From Chromera velia (taxonomy: Eukaryota > Sar > Chromeraceae), in NCBI GenBank assembly GCA_018398765.1, contig JAHBMJ010005236.1, positions 41,001 to 105,000 on the forward strand: a stretch of 64,000 nt of DNA, in the 5' to 3' direction. Below, piece after piece: positions 15,001 to 26,795 of the stretch (positions are counted from its first letter, which is position 1; every line of letters begins with the position of its first letter). Both the position numbers and the translations under genes were made by a program. The notes beneath the pieces were generated by a model. That model ran no database searches. It saw only the letters and a list, made by a program, of their open reading frames with translations, and was not told where the DNA came from.

Positions 15001-18000
15001 GCAAAGAATAAAGATGCACAGAAAGAAGAGTGTTCGTCCTTCTCTGTCTGCAAAGAAGAAAGATATACAGAGAGAGGGGTCCTGCCCTTCTCTGTCTGCA
15101 AAGAAGAAAAATGTACAGAGATAGGTCTCTACCCTTCTCTATCTGCAAAGAAGAAGATATATACTGTCAGAGAGAGGGTTCCTGCCCTTCTCTGTCTGCA
15201 AAGAAGAAGGATGTATAGAGAGAGGGGTCTCTGCGCTTCTTTATCTACAAAGAAGAAAGATGTACAGAGAGAGGGGTCAGACTCTCTGCCCTTCTCTGTC
15301 TGCAAAGAATGAAGATGTACAGAGAGAGGGGTCCTACCCTTCTCTGTCTGCAAAAAAGAAAGATGTACAGAGAGAGGGTCCTGCCCTTTCTCTGTCTGCA
15401 ATTTTGAAAGAGGAAAGATGTACAGAGAGGAGGGTCCTGCCCTTCTCTGTCTGCAAAGAAGAAGATAGACAGAGAGATAGGTCTCTGCCTTTCTTTGTCT
15501 GCAAAGAAGAAAAATATACAGAGAGAGGGTCCTGCCCTTCTCTGTCTGCAAGGAAGAAAGATGTACAGAGAGAGGGGACCTGCCCTTCTCTGTCTGCAAA
15601 GAATGAAGATGTACAGAGAGAGGGGTCCTGCCCTTCTCTGTCTGCAAAGAAGAAAGATGTACAGAGAGAGGGTCCCCGGTCCTGCCCTTCTCTGTCTGCA
15701 CAGAAGAAGGATGTACAGAGAGAGGTCCTACCCTTCTCTATCTGCAAAGAAGAAAGATGTATAAAAAGAAGGGTCCTGCCCTTCTCTGTCTGTAAAGAAT
15801 AAAGATGTATAGAGAGAGGGCCCTGCCTTTCTCTGTCTACAAAGAAGAAAGGTATACAGAGAGAGGGTCCTGCCCTTCTCTGTCTGCAAAGAAGAAAGAT
15901 GTACAGAGAGAGGGGTCCTGCCCTTCTCTGTCTGCAAAGAAGAAAAATGTACAGAGAGAAGGGTCTTGCCCTTCTCTATCTACAAAGAATGAAGATGTAC
16001 AGAGAGAGGTGTTTTGCCCTTCTCTATCTACAAAGAAGAAAGATGTACCAAGAGAGGGGTCTCTGCCCTTCTCTGTCTGCAAAGAAGAAGATGTAGAGAG
16101 AGATGGGTCCCTGCCTTTCTCTGTCTGCACAAAAGAAGGATGTAGAGAGAGAAGGGTCCTGCCCTTCTCTGTCTATAAAGAAGAAAGATGTACAGAGAGA
16201 GGGGTCCTGAGCTTCTTTATCTACGAAGAAAAAAGATATACAGAGAGAGGGTCCCCGGTCCTGCCCTTCTCTGTCTACACAGAAGAAGGATATACAGAGA
16301 GAAGGGTCCTGCCCTTCTCTCTCTGCAAAGAAGAAAGATATACAAAGAGAGGGTCCTGCCCTTCTCTGTCTGCGAAGAAGAAACTTTAAGATGTACAGAG
16401 AGAGGGTTCTGCCCTTCTCTATCTGCAAAGAAGAAAGATGTACAGAGAGAGGGGTCAGACTCTCTGCCCTTCTGTGTCTGCAAAGAAGAAAGATATACAA
16501 AGAGAAGGGTTTTGCCCTTCCCTGTCTGCAAAAAAGAAAGATGTACAGAGAGAAGGGTCTCTGCCCTTCTCTGTCTGCAAAGAAGAAGGATGTACCGAGA
16601 GAGGGGTCCTGCCCTTCTCTGTCTGCAAAGAATGAAGATATACAGAGAGAGGGGTCCTGCCTTTCTCTATCTGTAAAAGATGAAGATGTACAGAGAGATG
16701 GGTTTCTGCCCTTCTCTGTCTGCAAAGAAGAAGGATGTACAGAGAGAGGGGTCTTTGCGTTTCTTTGTCTGCAAAGAAGAAAGATGTACAGAGAGAGGTG
16801 TTCTGCCCTTCTCTGTCTGCAAAGAATGCAGATGTACAGAGAGAGGGGTCCTGCCCTTCTCTGTCTGCAAAGAAGAAAGATGTACAGAGAGAGGGGTCTC
16901 TGCCCTTCCCTGTCTGTAAAGAATAAAGATGTATAGAGAAAGCGCCCTGCCCTTCTCTGTCTGCAAAGAAGAAAGGTATACAGAGAGAGGGTCCTGCCCT
17001 TCTCTGTCTGCAAAGAAGAAAGATGTACAGAGAGAGGGGTCCTGCCCTTCTCTGTCTGCAAAGAAGAAAAACGTATAGAGAGAAGGGTCTTGCCCTTCTC
17101 TGTCTACAAGGAATGAAGATGTACAGAGAGAGGGTCCTGCCCTTTTCTGTCTACAAAGAAGAAAGATGTACCGAGAAGAGAGGGTCCCCGGTCCTGCCCT
17201 TCTTTGTCTGCACAGAAGAAGGATATACAGAGAGAGGGGTCCTGCCCTTCTCTGTCTGCAAAGAAGAAAGATGTACAGAGAGAAGGTCCTGCCCTTCTCT
17301 ACCTATGAAGAAGAAAGATGTACAGAGAGAGCGTCCTGCCCTTCTCTATCTACAAAGAAGAAAGATGTACAGAGAGATGCATCTCTGCCTTTCTCTCTCT
17401 GCACAGAAGAAAGATGTACAGAGAGAAGGTTCTGCCTTTCTCTGTCTGCAAAGAAGAAAGACGTACAGAGAGAGGGTCCTGCCCTTCTCTGTCTGCAAAG
17501 AAGAAAGATAGACAGAGAGGAGGGTTTCTGCGCTTCTTTGTCTGCAAAGAAAACGATGTACAGAGAGATGAGTCCCTGCCCTTCTCTGTCTGCAAAGAAG
17601 AAAGATGTATAGAGAGAGGGTTCTTGCCTTCTCTATCTGTAAAGAAGAAAGATGTACAGAGAGAGGTGTTCTACCCTTCTCTGTCTGTAAAGAAGAAAGA
17701 TGTACAGAGAGAAGGTCCTGCCCTTCTCTGTCTGCAAAGAAGAAAGATATACAGAGAGAGGGTCCTGCCCTTCTCTGTCTGCAAAGAAGAAAGATGTACA
17801 GAGAGAGGGGTCCTGCCCTTCTCTGTCTGCAAAGAAGAAAGATGTACAGAGAGAGGGGTCCTGCCCTTCTCTGTCTACAAAGAAGAAGGCTATACAGAGA
17901 GAGGGTCCTGTCCTTCTCTGTCTGTAAAGAAGAAAAATGTACAGAGAGATGGGTCTCTACCCTTCTCTGTCTGCAAAGAATGATGTACAGAGAGAGGGGT

Positions 18001-21000
18001 CCTGCCCTTCTTTGTCTGTAAAGAATGAAGATGTACAGAGAGAGGGTCCTGCCCTTCTCTGTCTAAAAAAGAAAGATGTACAGAGAGAGGGGTCTCTGCC
18101 CTTCTCTGTCTGCAAAGAAAAAGGCTATACAGAGAGAAGGTCCTGTCCTTCTCTGTCTGCAAAGAAGAAAGATGTACAGAGAGAGGGGTTCTGCCCTTCT
18201 CTATCTGCAAAAAATGAAAATGTACAGAGAGAGGGGTCCTGCCCTTCTCTGTCTGCAAAGGATGAAGATGTACAGAAAGATGGGTTTCTGCACTTCTCTG
18301 TCTGCAAAGAAGAAAGATGTACAGAGAAAGGGGTCAGACTCTCTGCCCTTCTCTGTCTGCAAAGAAGAAAGATGTACAGAGAGAGGGGTCTTGCCCTTCC
18401 CTGTCTGTAAAGAAGAAAGATGTACAGAGAGAGGGGTCTCTGCCCGTTTCTGTCTGCAAAGAAGAAGGATGTACAGAGAGAGGGGTCTCAGAGTCTACAC
18501 TTCTTTGTCTGCAAAAAAGAGAGACGTACAGAGAGAGGTGTTTTGCCCTTCTCTATCTGCAAAGAAGAAAGATGTACAGAGAGAGGGGTCCTGCCTTTCT
18601 CTGTCTGCAAAGAAGAAACATGTACAGTGAGATGGGTCTCTGCCCTTCTCTGTCTGCAAAGAAGAAAGATGTATAGAGAGGGGGGTGTTTACCCTTCTCT
18701 GTCTACAAAGAAGAAAGCGGAAAAAAGATGTAGAGAAAGAGGGGTCTCTGCCCTTCTCTGTCTGCATAGAAGAAAGATGTACAGAGAGAGGGGTCTCTGT
18801 CCTTCTCTGTCTGCAAAGAAGAAAGATGTACAGAGAGAGGGGTCTCTGCCCTTTTCTGTCTACAAAGAAGAAAGATGGACAGAGAGAGGGGTTTCTGCGC
18901 TTCTCTGTCTGCAAAGAATGAAGATGTATAGAGAGAGGGGTGTTCGCCCTTCTCTGTCTGCAAAGAAAAAAGATATACAGAGAGAGGGTCCCCGGTCCTG
19001 CCCTTCTCTGTCTGCACAGAAGAAGGATATACAGAGAGAGGGGTCCTGCCCTTCTCTATCTGCAAAGAAGAAAGATATACAGAGAGAGGGTCCTGCCCTT
19101 CTCTGTCTGCGAAGAAGAAAGATGTATAGAGAGAGGGGTCCTGCCCTTCTCTGTCTGCAAAAAAGAAAGATGTACAGAGAGAGGGGTCCTGCCCTTCTCG
19201 AAGAAAGATGTACAGAGAGAGGGGTCAGACTCTCTGCCCTTCTGTGTCTGCAAAGAAGAAAGATATACAGAGAGAAGGGTTTTGCCCTTCCCTGTCTGCA
19301 AAAAAGAAAGATGTACAAAGAGAGGGGTCCTGCCTTTCTCTATCTGCAAAGGATGAAGATTTACAGAAAGATGGGTTTCTGCTCTTCTCTGTCTGCAAAG
19401 AAGAAAGATGTACAGAGAAAGGGGTCAGACTCTCTGCCCTTCTCTGTCTGCAAAGAAGAAAGATATACAGAGAGAGGGGTCTTGCCCTTCCCTGTCTGTA
19501 AAGACGAAAGATGTACAGAGAGAGGGGTCTCTGCCTGTTTCTGTCTGCAAAGAAGAAGGATATACAGAGATAGGTCTCTACCCTTCTCTATTTGCAAAGA
19601 AGAAGATGCATACTGTCAGAGAGAGGGGTCCTGCCCTTCTCTATCTGCAAAGAAGAAAGATGTACAGAGAGAGGGGTCCTGCTCTTCTCTGTCTGCAAAG
19701 AAGAAACATGTACAGTGAGATGGGTCTCTGCCCTTCTCTGTCTGCAAAGAAGAAAAATGTTGAGCGAGGGGGGTGTTTGCCCTTCTCTGTCTACAAAGAA
19801 GAAAGCGGAAGAAACATGTACAGAGAGAGGGTCCTCAGCCTGCCTTTCTCTGTCTACAAAGAAGAAGATGTACAAAGAGATACGTCTCTGCCCTTCTCTG
19901 TCTGCAAAGAAGAAACATGGACAGAGAGAGGGGTTTCTGCCCTTCTCTGCATGTCTGCAAAGAAAAAGATGTACAGAGAGATGAGTCCCTGCCCTTCTCA
20001 GAGTCTGTCTGCAAAGAAGAAAGATGTATAGAGAGAGGGTTCCTGCCTTCTCTATCTGCAAAGAAGAAAGACGTACAGAGAGAAGGTTCAGCCATCTCTG
20101 TCTACAAAGAAGAAGATGCACAGAGAGATGGGTCTTGCCCTTCTCTGTCTGCAAAGAAGAAAGATATACAGAGAGAGGGGTCCTGCCCTTCTCTGTCTGC
20201 AAAGAAGAAAGATATGCAGAGAAAACTTTAAGGTCCTGTCCTTCTCTATCTGTAAAGAAGAAAGATGTACAGAGAGAGGGGTCTCTACCCTTCTCTGTCT
20301 GCAAAGAAGAAGATGACATTGTACAGAAAGATAGGTCTTTACCCTTCTTTATCTGCAAAGAAGAAGATGTACACTGTCAGAGAGAGGGGTCCTGCCCTTC
20401 TCTGTCTGCAAAGAAGAAAGATGTACAGAGAAAGGGTCCTGCCCTTCTCTGTCTGCGAAGAAAAAAGATGTACAGAGAGAGGGGTCCTGCCCTTCTTTGT
20501 CTACAAAGAAGAAAAATGTACAGAGAGAGGGTCCTGCCCTTCTCTGTCTGAAAAAGAAAGATGTACAGACAGAGGTGTCTCTGCCCTTCTCTGTCTGCAA
20601 AGAAGAAAGATGTACAGAGAGAGGGGTCCTGCCCTTCTCTGTCTGCAAAGAATGAAAATATACACAGAGAGGGGTCCTGCCCTTCTCTGTCTGCAAAGAA
20701 TAAAGATGTACAGAGAGAGGGGTCCTGCCTTTCTCTGTCTGCAAAGGATGAAGATGTACAGAGAGAGGGTCCTGCCCTTCTCTGTCTATAAAGAAGAAAG
20801 ATGTATAGAGAGAGCGGTCTCTGCCCTTCTCTGTTTGCAAAGAAAAAGATGTACAGAGAGAGGGGTCTTTGCCCTTCTCTATTAGCAAAGAATGAAGATG
20901 TACAGAGAGAGGGGTCCTGCCCTTCTCTGTCTGCAAAGGATAAAGATGTACAGAGAGATGTGTCTTTGGGTTTCTGCCCTTCTCTGTCTGCAAAGAATGA

Positions 21001-22233
21001 AGATGTACAGAGAGAGGGGTCCTGCCCTTCTCTATCTGCAAAGGATGAAGATGTACAGAGAGATGGGTTTCTGCCCTTCTCTGTCTGCAAAGAAGAAAGA
21101 TGTACAGAGAGAGGGTCCTGCCCTTCTCTGTCTACAAAGAAGAAAGATGTACAAAGAGAGGGGTCTCTGCCCTTCTCTGTCTGCAAAGAAGAAAGATGTA
21201 CAGAGAGAGGGTCCTGCCCTTTCTCTGTCTGCAATTTTGAAAGAAGAAAGATGTACAGAGAGACGGGTCCTGCCCTTCTCTGTCTGCAAAGAAGAAGATG
21301 GACAGAGAGATAGGTCTCTGCCTTCTTCTGTCTGTAAAGAAGAAAGATATACAGAGAGAAGGTCCTGCCCTTCTCTGTCTGCAAGGAAGCATGCAAGATA
21401 TACAGAGAAAGTGGTCCTGCCCTTCTCTGTCTGCAAAGAATTAAGATGCATAGAGAAAGGGGTGTTGAATCGCCCTTCTCTGTCTGCAAAGAATGAAAAG
21501 ATGCCCAGAGAGTGGGATCTCTGCCCTTCTCTGTCTGCAAAGAAGAAAGATGTACAGAGAGAGGGGTCCTGCGCTTCTCTGTCTGCAAAAAAGAAAGATG
21601 TACAGAGAGAGGGTCCAGCCATCTCTATCTATAAAGAAGAAGATGTACAGAGAGATGGGTCCTGCCCTTTTCTGTCTGCAAAGAAGAAAGATATACAGAG
21701 AGAGGGGTCCTACGCTTCTCTGTCTGCAAAGAAGAAAGATGTACAGGGAGAGGGTCCTGCCCTTCTCTGTCTGCAAAGAAGAAGGATGTATAGAGAGAGA
21801 GGTCTCTGCCCTTCTCTGTCTGCAAAGAAAAAAGATGTACAGAGAGAGGGGTCCTGCCCTTCTCTGTCTACACAGAATGAAAAGATGCACTGAGAGAGGG
21901 GTCTTTGCCCTTCTCTGTCTGCAAAGAATGAAGATGTACAGAGAGAGAGGTCTCTTCCCTTCTCTGTCTGCAAAGAAGAAGATGACATTTTACAGAGAGA
22001 GGGGTCCTGCCCTTCTCTGTCTGCAAAGAATGAAGATGTACGGAGAGAGGGGTCTCTGCCCTTCTCTGTTTGTGAAGAATGAAAAGATGCACTGAGAGAA
22101 GAATCTCTGTCCTACTCTGTCTGCAAAGAGTGAAGACGCATAGAGAGAGGGATCTTTGCCGTTCTCTGCCTGTTAAAAATGGAAAGATGTACAGAGAGAG
22201 AGGTTTCTGCCCTTCTCTGTCTGCCAAGATGAA
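1..22233. repeat. Giant tandem array (satellite) of a 48-bp unit
   Basis: About 460 head-to-tail copies of a unit close to 48 bp run without interruption from the left edge. Each unit carries, in order, TTCTCTGTCTGC, then AAGAAGAAAGATG, then ACAGAGAGAGGGG and TCCTGCCC. Units of 47 bp (GGG instead of GGGG) and occasional longer ones with small insertions are mixed in. The consensus is 50% GC, has no CpG, and has no stop codon in any of six frames because 48 is a multiple of three. It therefore yields many overlapping pseudo-ORFs with 16-residue periods on both strands. Frames change wherever a unit gains or loses one base, so I see no selection for a protein. Copies become more divergent after about 21,370, and the last recognisable unit ends near 22,233. 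Function is unknown; centromeric, subtelomeric or plain satellite are all possible. Confidence 0.97.
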
Positions 22234-23515
22234 GGGAGGAATGCAAAACTGCAGCTGCATTAGTTGATGCGGATGGTTAACATATTTTGGGCAGGGGAAT
22301 GCCACCTCACCTTACCTTTTGTGGGGGCCCGTATACCGAAGCCGGGCTGCCCTCTCATGGACGGGCGGGGAGCGCTTTCCTGGGATCTCCTAACGCTTTG
22401 CAGTCAGGCAGAAGATAAGGATGCACAGTGATTCACTGTTACCCCTTCTACCAAAGCACGTGGCATGGGTAGAAAATGTGAGAGGTTCGCAATCCTGTGG
22501 TTAACCCTCTCTGCATGAGAAATTGTGAGAGCGACTTCAAGGATCGAGACGTGAGGAGACGCCGACTTCCATGCGTCGGATCATTTTATGTCTAACATGG
22601 TCACTGACCTTTACAACGGTCTTCAACACGCCGAATTGACGCTTATTGGGCTCTTTATCCTCATGTCACCCTGCACATTAGCAAAGGAAGAGAAACGAGG
22701 GTATATATAAGAGTAACACTTGTTGTGGATCCAGTGGCTATGTTGTGAAGGGGGTGCTCACCTTAAGGTGGCATCCCTCTGCCTTTCTGCCGACTGGAAG
22801 GGGCTTCCCGGCCTAGTTGCTCCTCTGCCTAGTCCCTTCTTTTACCTCTCTAGGAGGAGGCTCTTTCAAGAGGGGACTGATAAGAGAACACTGCAGTCTC
22901 TTTCAGCTGTTGTATTCCATCTAATTTTGGGGGTCTTACAACCGCTGTCTTTCAACTTGAGACCTCCCCACCTTTTCAGTTGGGGAGCTCTGACGAGTGC
23001 GCTTAATTTCGAACCGGAAACGTCTTTTTTTGGTTTGTTCAACGGAACTGTCAGAACAGACTATCGTCTTTTCTCCTTCATTTGACTCCTCTTCAACTAC
23101 TCAACATATCTTTTCTGACTCATGCATTTCTCTGAGCGCATGGCGGATGAAACCGCCACAACTATTTTTTCTCCCCCGTATGGGACAGATTTAACGTTCC
23201 CGGCTCGGCGTGTTAGTACCGCAAAGGTCGCGCTGGGCCCGGGACTATATTTCCTGTCGGATCGTGATTTGCGTCGTTTGAATGCACGGCTTCGCTCCAC
23301 AAGCTAGGCTTCGCCTTCCATACATTTCCCGCGGCCCATTAGCCCAATTAATCCCATCCCAAACCAAACCCTAGAACCAAACCCAAACGTTTGGGATCCT
23401 AAACATCCAAAGTTCCAAATAAAGCGTGTAAGAGCCGTTTCCCCCCAACCTCAGCAGATATCCGTCTCCGGGCAAGTAGTGCCCCAGCCTACCCCAGCCA
23501 AGCCTCGGCCAGATT
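22234..23515. other. Flank of the satellite without a recognisable gene
   Basis: Unique-looking sequence begins right after the last satellite unit. Short ORFs are present but none shows a domain, repeat or splice pattern that I can support. A TATATAAGAG motif near 22,702 resembles a TATA box, but no gene follows at a fitting distance. It could belong to an old transposon promoter. The stretch at 23,330-23,410 is a C/A-rich run with scattered CCCTAGA and AACCCAAA. It vaguely resembles telomeric sequence but is not periodic. Confidence 0.5.
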
Positions 23516-24048
23516 GTGCATGCCGATGGCACTGTGTCTGTGTCTGCCACCGCGAGTCATGCCCCAGGCACTCTGGGCCTCCTTGCTTCCGCCAGTCGCA
23601 CCACTGGTAATATGTCTTCCTCTGCTGCTGCTGCTCCTACACCATTCGATTCTTTGGTTGACGTAGAGGCTCAACGTGCAAGGAGGGCTCTGTCTGCCCT
23701 CTCGTCCCAGAGACGGAGGGAACTGATGAGTTTTTTGGGGGGTAAGAGCGCTTCGATCGTTGTTCCTGTGTCTGTCTGCCTACCATGATGACTTTGCCGT
23801 GACGGCGGAAGTCTTAGAACTCAGTCTCTGCTGATGGACAAATTTATGATCAAGAGCAAGCGCTACGCAGCAACCCCAAAGAGATTAAGGCAGGGTAGCC
23901 TAAGGGGGAAGCAGTTATCAAAAACATTTGTGAAATACTCGCAGAACTAAAAGCTGCGCAGAGAGCAGTGCGTGTTATGGGGGACTACAGAAGGCGCCAA
24001 GCTGTCTCTGAATATATCAGCAAGCTCACGCGTGGACTCAGACCTTAG
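23516..24048 (+). pseudogene. Decayed coding remnant, possibly from a transposon
   Basis: Two neighbouring stretches read like protein in different frames. At 23,516-23,788 (frame 2) there is an Ala/Ser-rich segment followed by a basic helical part containing VEAQRARRALSALSSQRRR. At 23,824-24,048 (frame 1) there is a second helical part containing ILAELKAAQRAVRVMGDYR that ends in TAG. The second stretch carries one further in-frame TAG. The composition resembles the N-terminal proteins of retroelements, but I see no diagnostic motif. The end overlaps the left arm of the inverted repeat at 24,031. A broken mobile-element ORF is the likeliest reading; a chance ORF pair is possible. Confidence 0.35.
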
Positions 24049-24271
24049 CCAATTTGTCTGGACTCGTCCGGACTAACTTCAGGATCTGTACAAATGACAC
24101 ATTCAATTTGGAGACTTATTGAAGTGTTTTTAAGGGTTGATATATGGTTAGGAACTCATTAGAAACAATTTTGAAAGTGGTTGTTTAACGTGATTTTGGG
24201 GTTCTTGACCCCCATAACTTCGGGATCAGTGCTAAAAATCCTGGACAAATCGGCTAAGGTCTGAGTCCACG
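24031..24271. mobile_element. Short inverted-repeat element (MITE-like)
   Basis: The arms at 24,031-24,061 and 24,241-24,271 are inverted copies matching at 28 of 31 positions. Both contain GTGGACTCAGACCTTAGCC. The three mismatches are all transitions. The 179 bp between the arms are AT-rich and encode nothing visible. No clear target-site duplication is seen, so this may be a non-autonomous DNA element or simply a transcribed stem-loop. Confidence 0.5.
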
Positions 24272-25364
24272 TGCAATGTTTCCCCCCCCACCTCTTCCCA
24301 CACCTTCTTCGATGTCCTCTATGGCATTGTAAGCACCGCCAGCAAGGGCTCTTCCAATACCACCACCCATGCACTACCTAGATGCACTATCCAGGAGCTT
24401 TCACGGCTTTAATGCCTCCGCATCCACCAATCCTCCCCCCCTAAGCCTGGATAGCTCCAATGCCCCCTTATTTGTTCCCACCCCAGCAACCCAGAACCTT
24501 TATCTACGAGTTTGTCTTGACGGCAAAAAAAGAAGAAACAGAATAAAATATTGACATCGCTATCAAAAACACTCTCTTTTGGGAAATGTCAAAGCATCTT
24601 GCTCATCTTATGAAAGCAGGAGCTGCTAAAATTGTGAAGACAGAGTTTTTCTACAACTTAATTTCATGAAAAGGCCAATAAAAGCCGGATTTAGAGTTTT
24701 TCTTCTTAAAATACCAGAACCTTTCATCTCCAAAATGAAAGAATTATAAGTTAGGCAGCCTTCAGCATTTTGATTTATAACAATAATCGAGCTTTTCTAT
24801 ATAAAATTGACATATAATAAGAAGGCCTAGTACGGAACCAATGAATCAATCAATCAATTAGATTGATCATCCCATAAACAGTTTGCGGTACAGGTCTTTT
24901 TAACCTGTGCGGGCCAGCCAGGATTCCCGTCCCAGAAAGGTTGGACCGTCACGTGTATACGCTTTTCTGGGATGCCGCACGTCGTACCTAGCATCGTATG
25001 CTCGGCATTGCATGAAGCCTAGATTAGGGTAGGAGGTGAATCATCTATAGACATTAATCCTATCATATCCAATATGATGGGACTTATATGCTGGGTGCCC
25101 ACCGTAGGAAACGAACCAACATCTAAACTAATATTAAAGTGGTTGCCCGCAATTTCATCCTGTAGTGACCTGCATTATCTTTCGACAAGAGCGTTATATT
25201 TAAACTTGATTTCCATATATATACGATAGCAAAAAATTCCAGTTAAAGATATGATCGACCATCACTAAATTTTCATTTTCATCTTTATCGCGAAGTTTCA
25301 AGTTATTACAAACTTTATCCTTTAAACTTATACTATTACACATCCATTTGAACCTTTTCTGACT
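24272..25364. other. AT-rich stretch without a recognisable gene
   Basis: No ORF with family features is visible on either strand. The stretch holds the AATC-tailed repeat end at 24,820-24,862. A moderately GC-rich block follows at 24,890-25,120 and may be part of an older repeat. A low-complexity AT-rich segment leads into the LINE. Confidence 0.5.
24820..24862 (+). repeat. 3' end of a short retroelement with (ATCA)n tail
   Basis: GAAGGCCTAGTACGGAACC is followed by tandem AATC units. The same layout (GAAGGCCCTA, then GGCGGAACATATC, then ATCA units) occurs twice at 40,356-40,488. This indicates a dispersed family of short elements, or truncated LINE 3' ends, with a microsatellite tail. Confidence 0.5.
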
Positions 25365-25454
25365 GTGGCTCATTTCAGCCATCTCCTCATCACTTCTCTC
25401 CTTCTCAGTCTCTTCTCTTTCTTTCCTCTGCGCTTAAAGGGCAGCAGTAAAGTC

Positions 25455-26795
25455 ATGGATGACGGTAGTAAGAAGCAATTCGATCCCCCGCCCCCTCCTA
25501 ATATACTTTTTGACGTCCAAACAGCAAAGTCTCTCATTTTCGAGGCGGTGAAAGATATAAAAGGAGGGATTGAGAATCTTACTCAGGAATTTTCCAAAGT
25601 GTTCGTCTCCAAGGACGACCTCCAAGCAGCGCAGAAGAAGACTTACAATCTTATCGAGAAAAGGAAGGACAACCTTCGCATCTGTGAGGCGAAGATATCT
25701 GAGGTGCAGATCTCTTTGTTGGAGCAGTAGGTGGACAGGAAAAAGAAGCTTGAGCTTCGTAAGAAGAATTCAGAGGTGATCCATAGATTTGATTTTGAAT
25801 TCCCCCCCCCGAGGCCGCATGCTCAGGCTAACAAAGAGAAAGCATTGAAGATCGGAGCCCTAGATGAAAAGGGAGGATAGAGTAAGTTCAAGCAGATGAA
25901 CTTTCCCTAACAGACGTACCCTTTCTCTCCTCTGTTCCGCTTTCTCTCCGCGATGCACAAAATTTTTGAGGAGGAGGTTGAGAAAAGCACTTTTTCCGCC
26001 ATCCCTACTATTCCAGAGAAATGGAACATTCTCTCATTCTCCATCATCTTGAGGTCCAATGAGGGCAGGAGATGGACTATTGGTGAAATCGAGTTCGACT
26101 AGGAACACCACCGTCTCTTCTCTTATCTTTATGAAGCCTGCAGAGCCCAGATGAATGTCTTTGACAAGAGAGATCCCCTCCCCCTCTTCTCTCTTTTCTG
26201 GGAGACTACACCCAAGATCCGAATCCACACTGGGAGCTCCCCCCTCTACCGCCTCTTTGGTAAGGTGAAGAGAGCGGTGGCGAACGTGGAGAGGGGGTAT
26301 GGCATCGCTATACCAGAAGACAAACAGCTTACTCAGCAGTTGGGGGGGGTGCGTAAGGACTTCTTGAAGGCTGGAAGGAGGGAAAAGAGAGCCGGGTTGA
26401 CCACCAGGCTCTTCACATTCCATTTGGAGTGGACAACGACAGACATGTTCTCTCGTTTCCGCTCCGAAGATGCTTACAAGGTGCCCACAGACCCCAGACA
26501 ACCCAGAGTTGCCTTGACTGAAACTGGAGAGGGGGGGAAGAGAAAAGCAGACCACAATTCCCCTGGCACGATCGAGCAGGAACAAAAACACAGGTCGAAG
26601 CAGAGAGAGACTTCCAGAATCAACAACCGCCGTCTTGCATTCACAGCTGCGATGCAAAGGGGCAGAGACGCGGGGGTCAGCGAGGGATGGGGCGGGGGTC
26701 CACTGAATCAGTCAGGAGATGCGGGTGTAATGGACATTGATGAATCCATGGAAGGTCGGGGGGAAGGGAACGGGGGGGCTCGGCCCCCCCAGTAG
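25455..26795 (+). pseudogene. LINE ORF1-like protein, interrupted
   Basis: The frame starting at ATG 25,455 can be followed for 446 codons to TAG 26,793, broken by TAG at 25,728, TAG at 25,878, TAA at 25,908 and TAG at 26,100. There is no frameshift. The first 90 residues are charged and helical (AVKDIKGGIENLTQEFSKVF) and look like a coiled coil. The middle contains a region rich in aromatic and basic residues. The C-terminal part is basic and Gly-rich, fitting nucleic-acid binding. LINE ORF1 proteins bind element RNA as multimers; that role is inferred from position and composition, because no zinc knuckle or RRM is seen. The start at 25,455 is the first Met of the conserved-looking segment. 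Confidence 0.6.

Noticed and set aside
1-22233. Long repetitive ORFs on both strands (for example 8,861-10,264 -, 18,420-19,718 +, 20,377-21,588 -)
   Set aside because: They are by-products of a 48-bp unit without stops in any frame. All frames are equally open at the same place and one-base indels shift them freely.
1-22233. CRISPR-like array
   Set aside because: There are no unique spacers; the units abut directly with near-identical sequence, and the context is eukaryotic.
23330-23410. CCCTAGA/AACCCAAA run as interstitial telomere
   Set aside because: The units are irregular and no consistent heptamer repeats.
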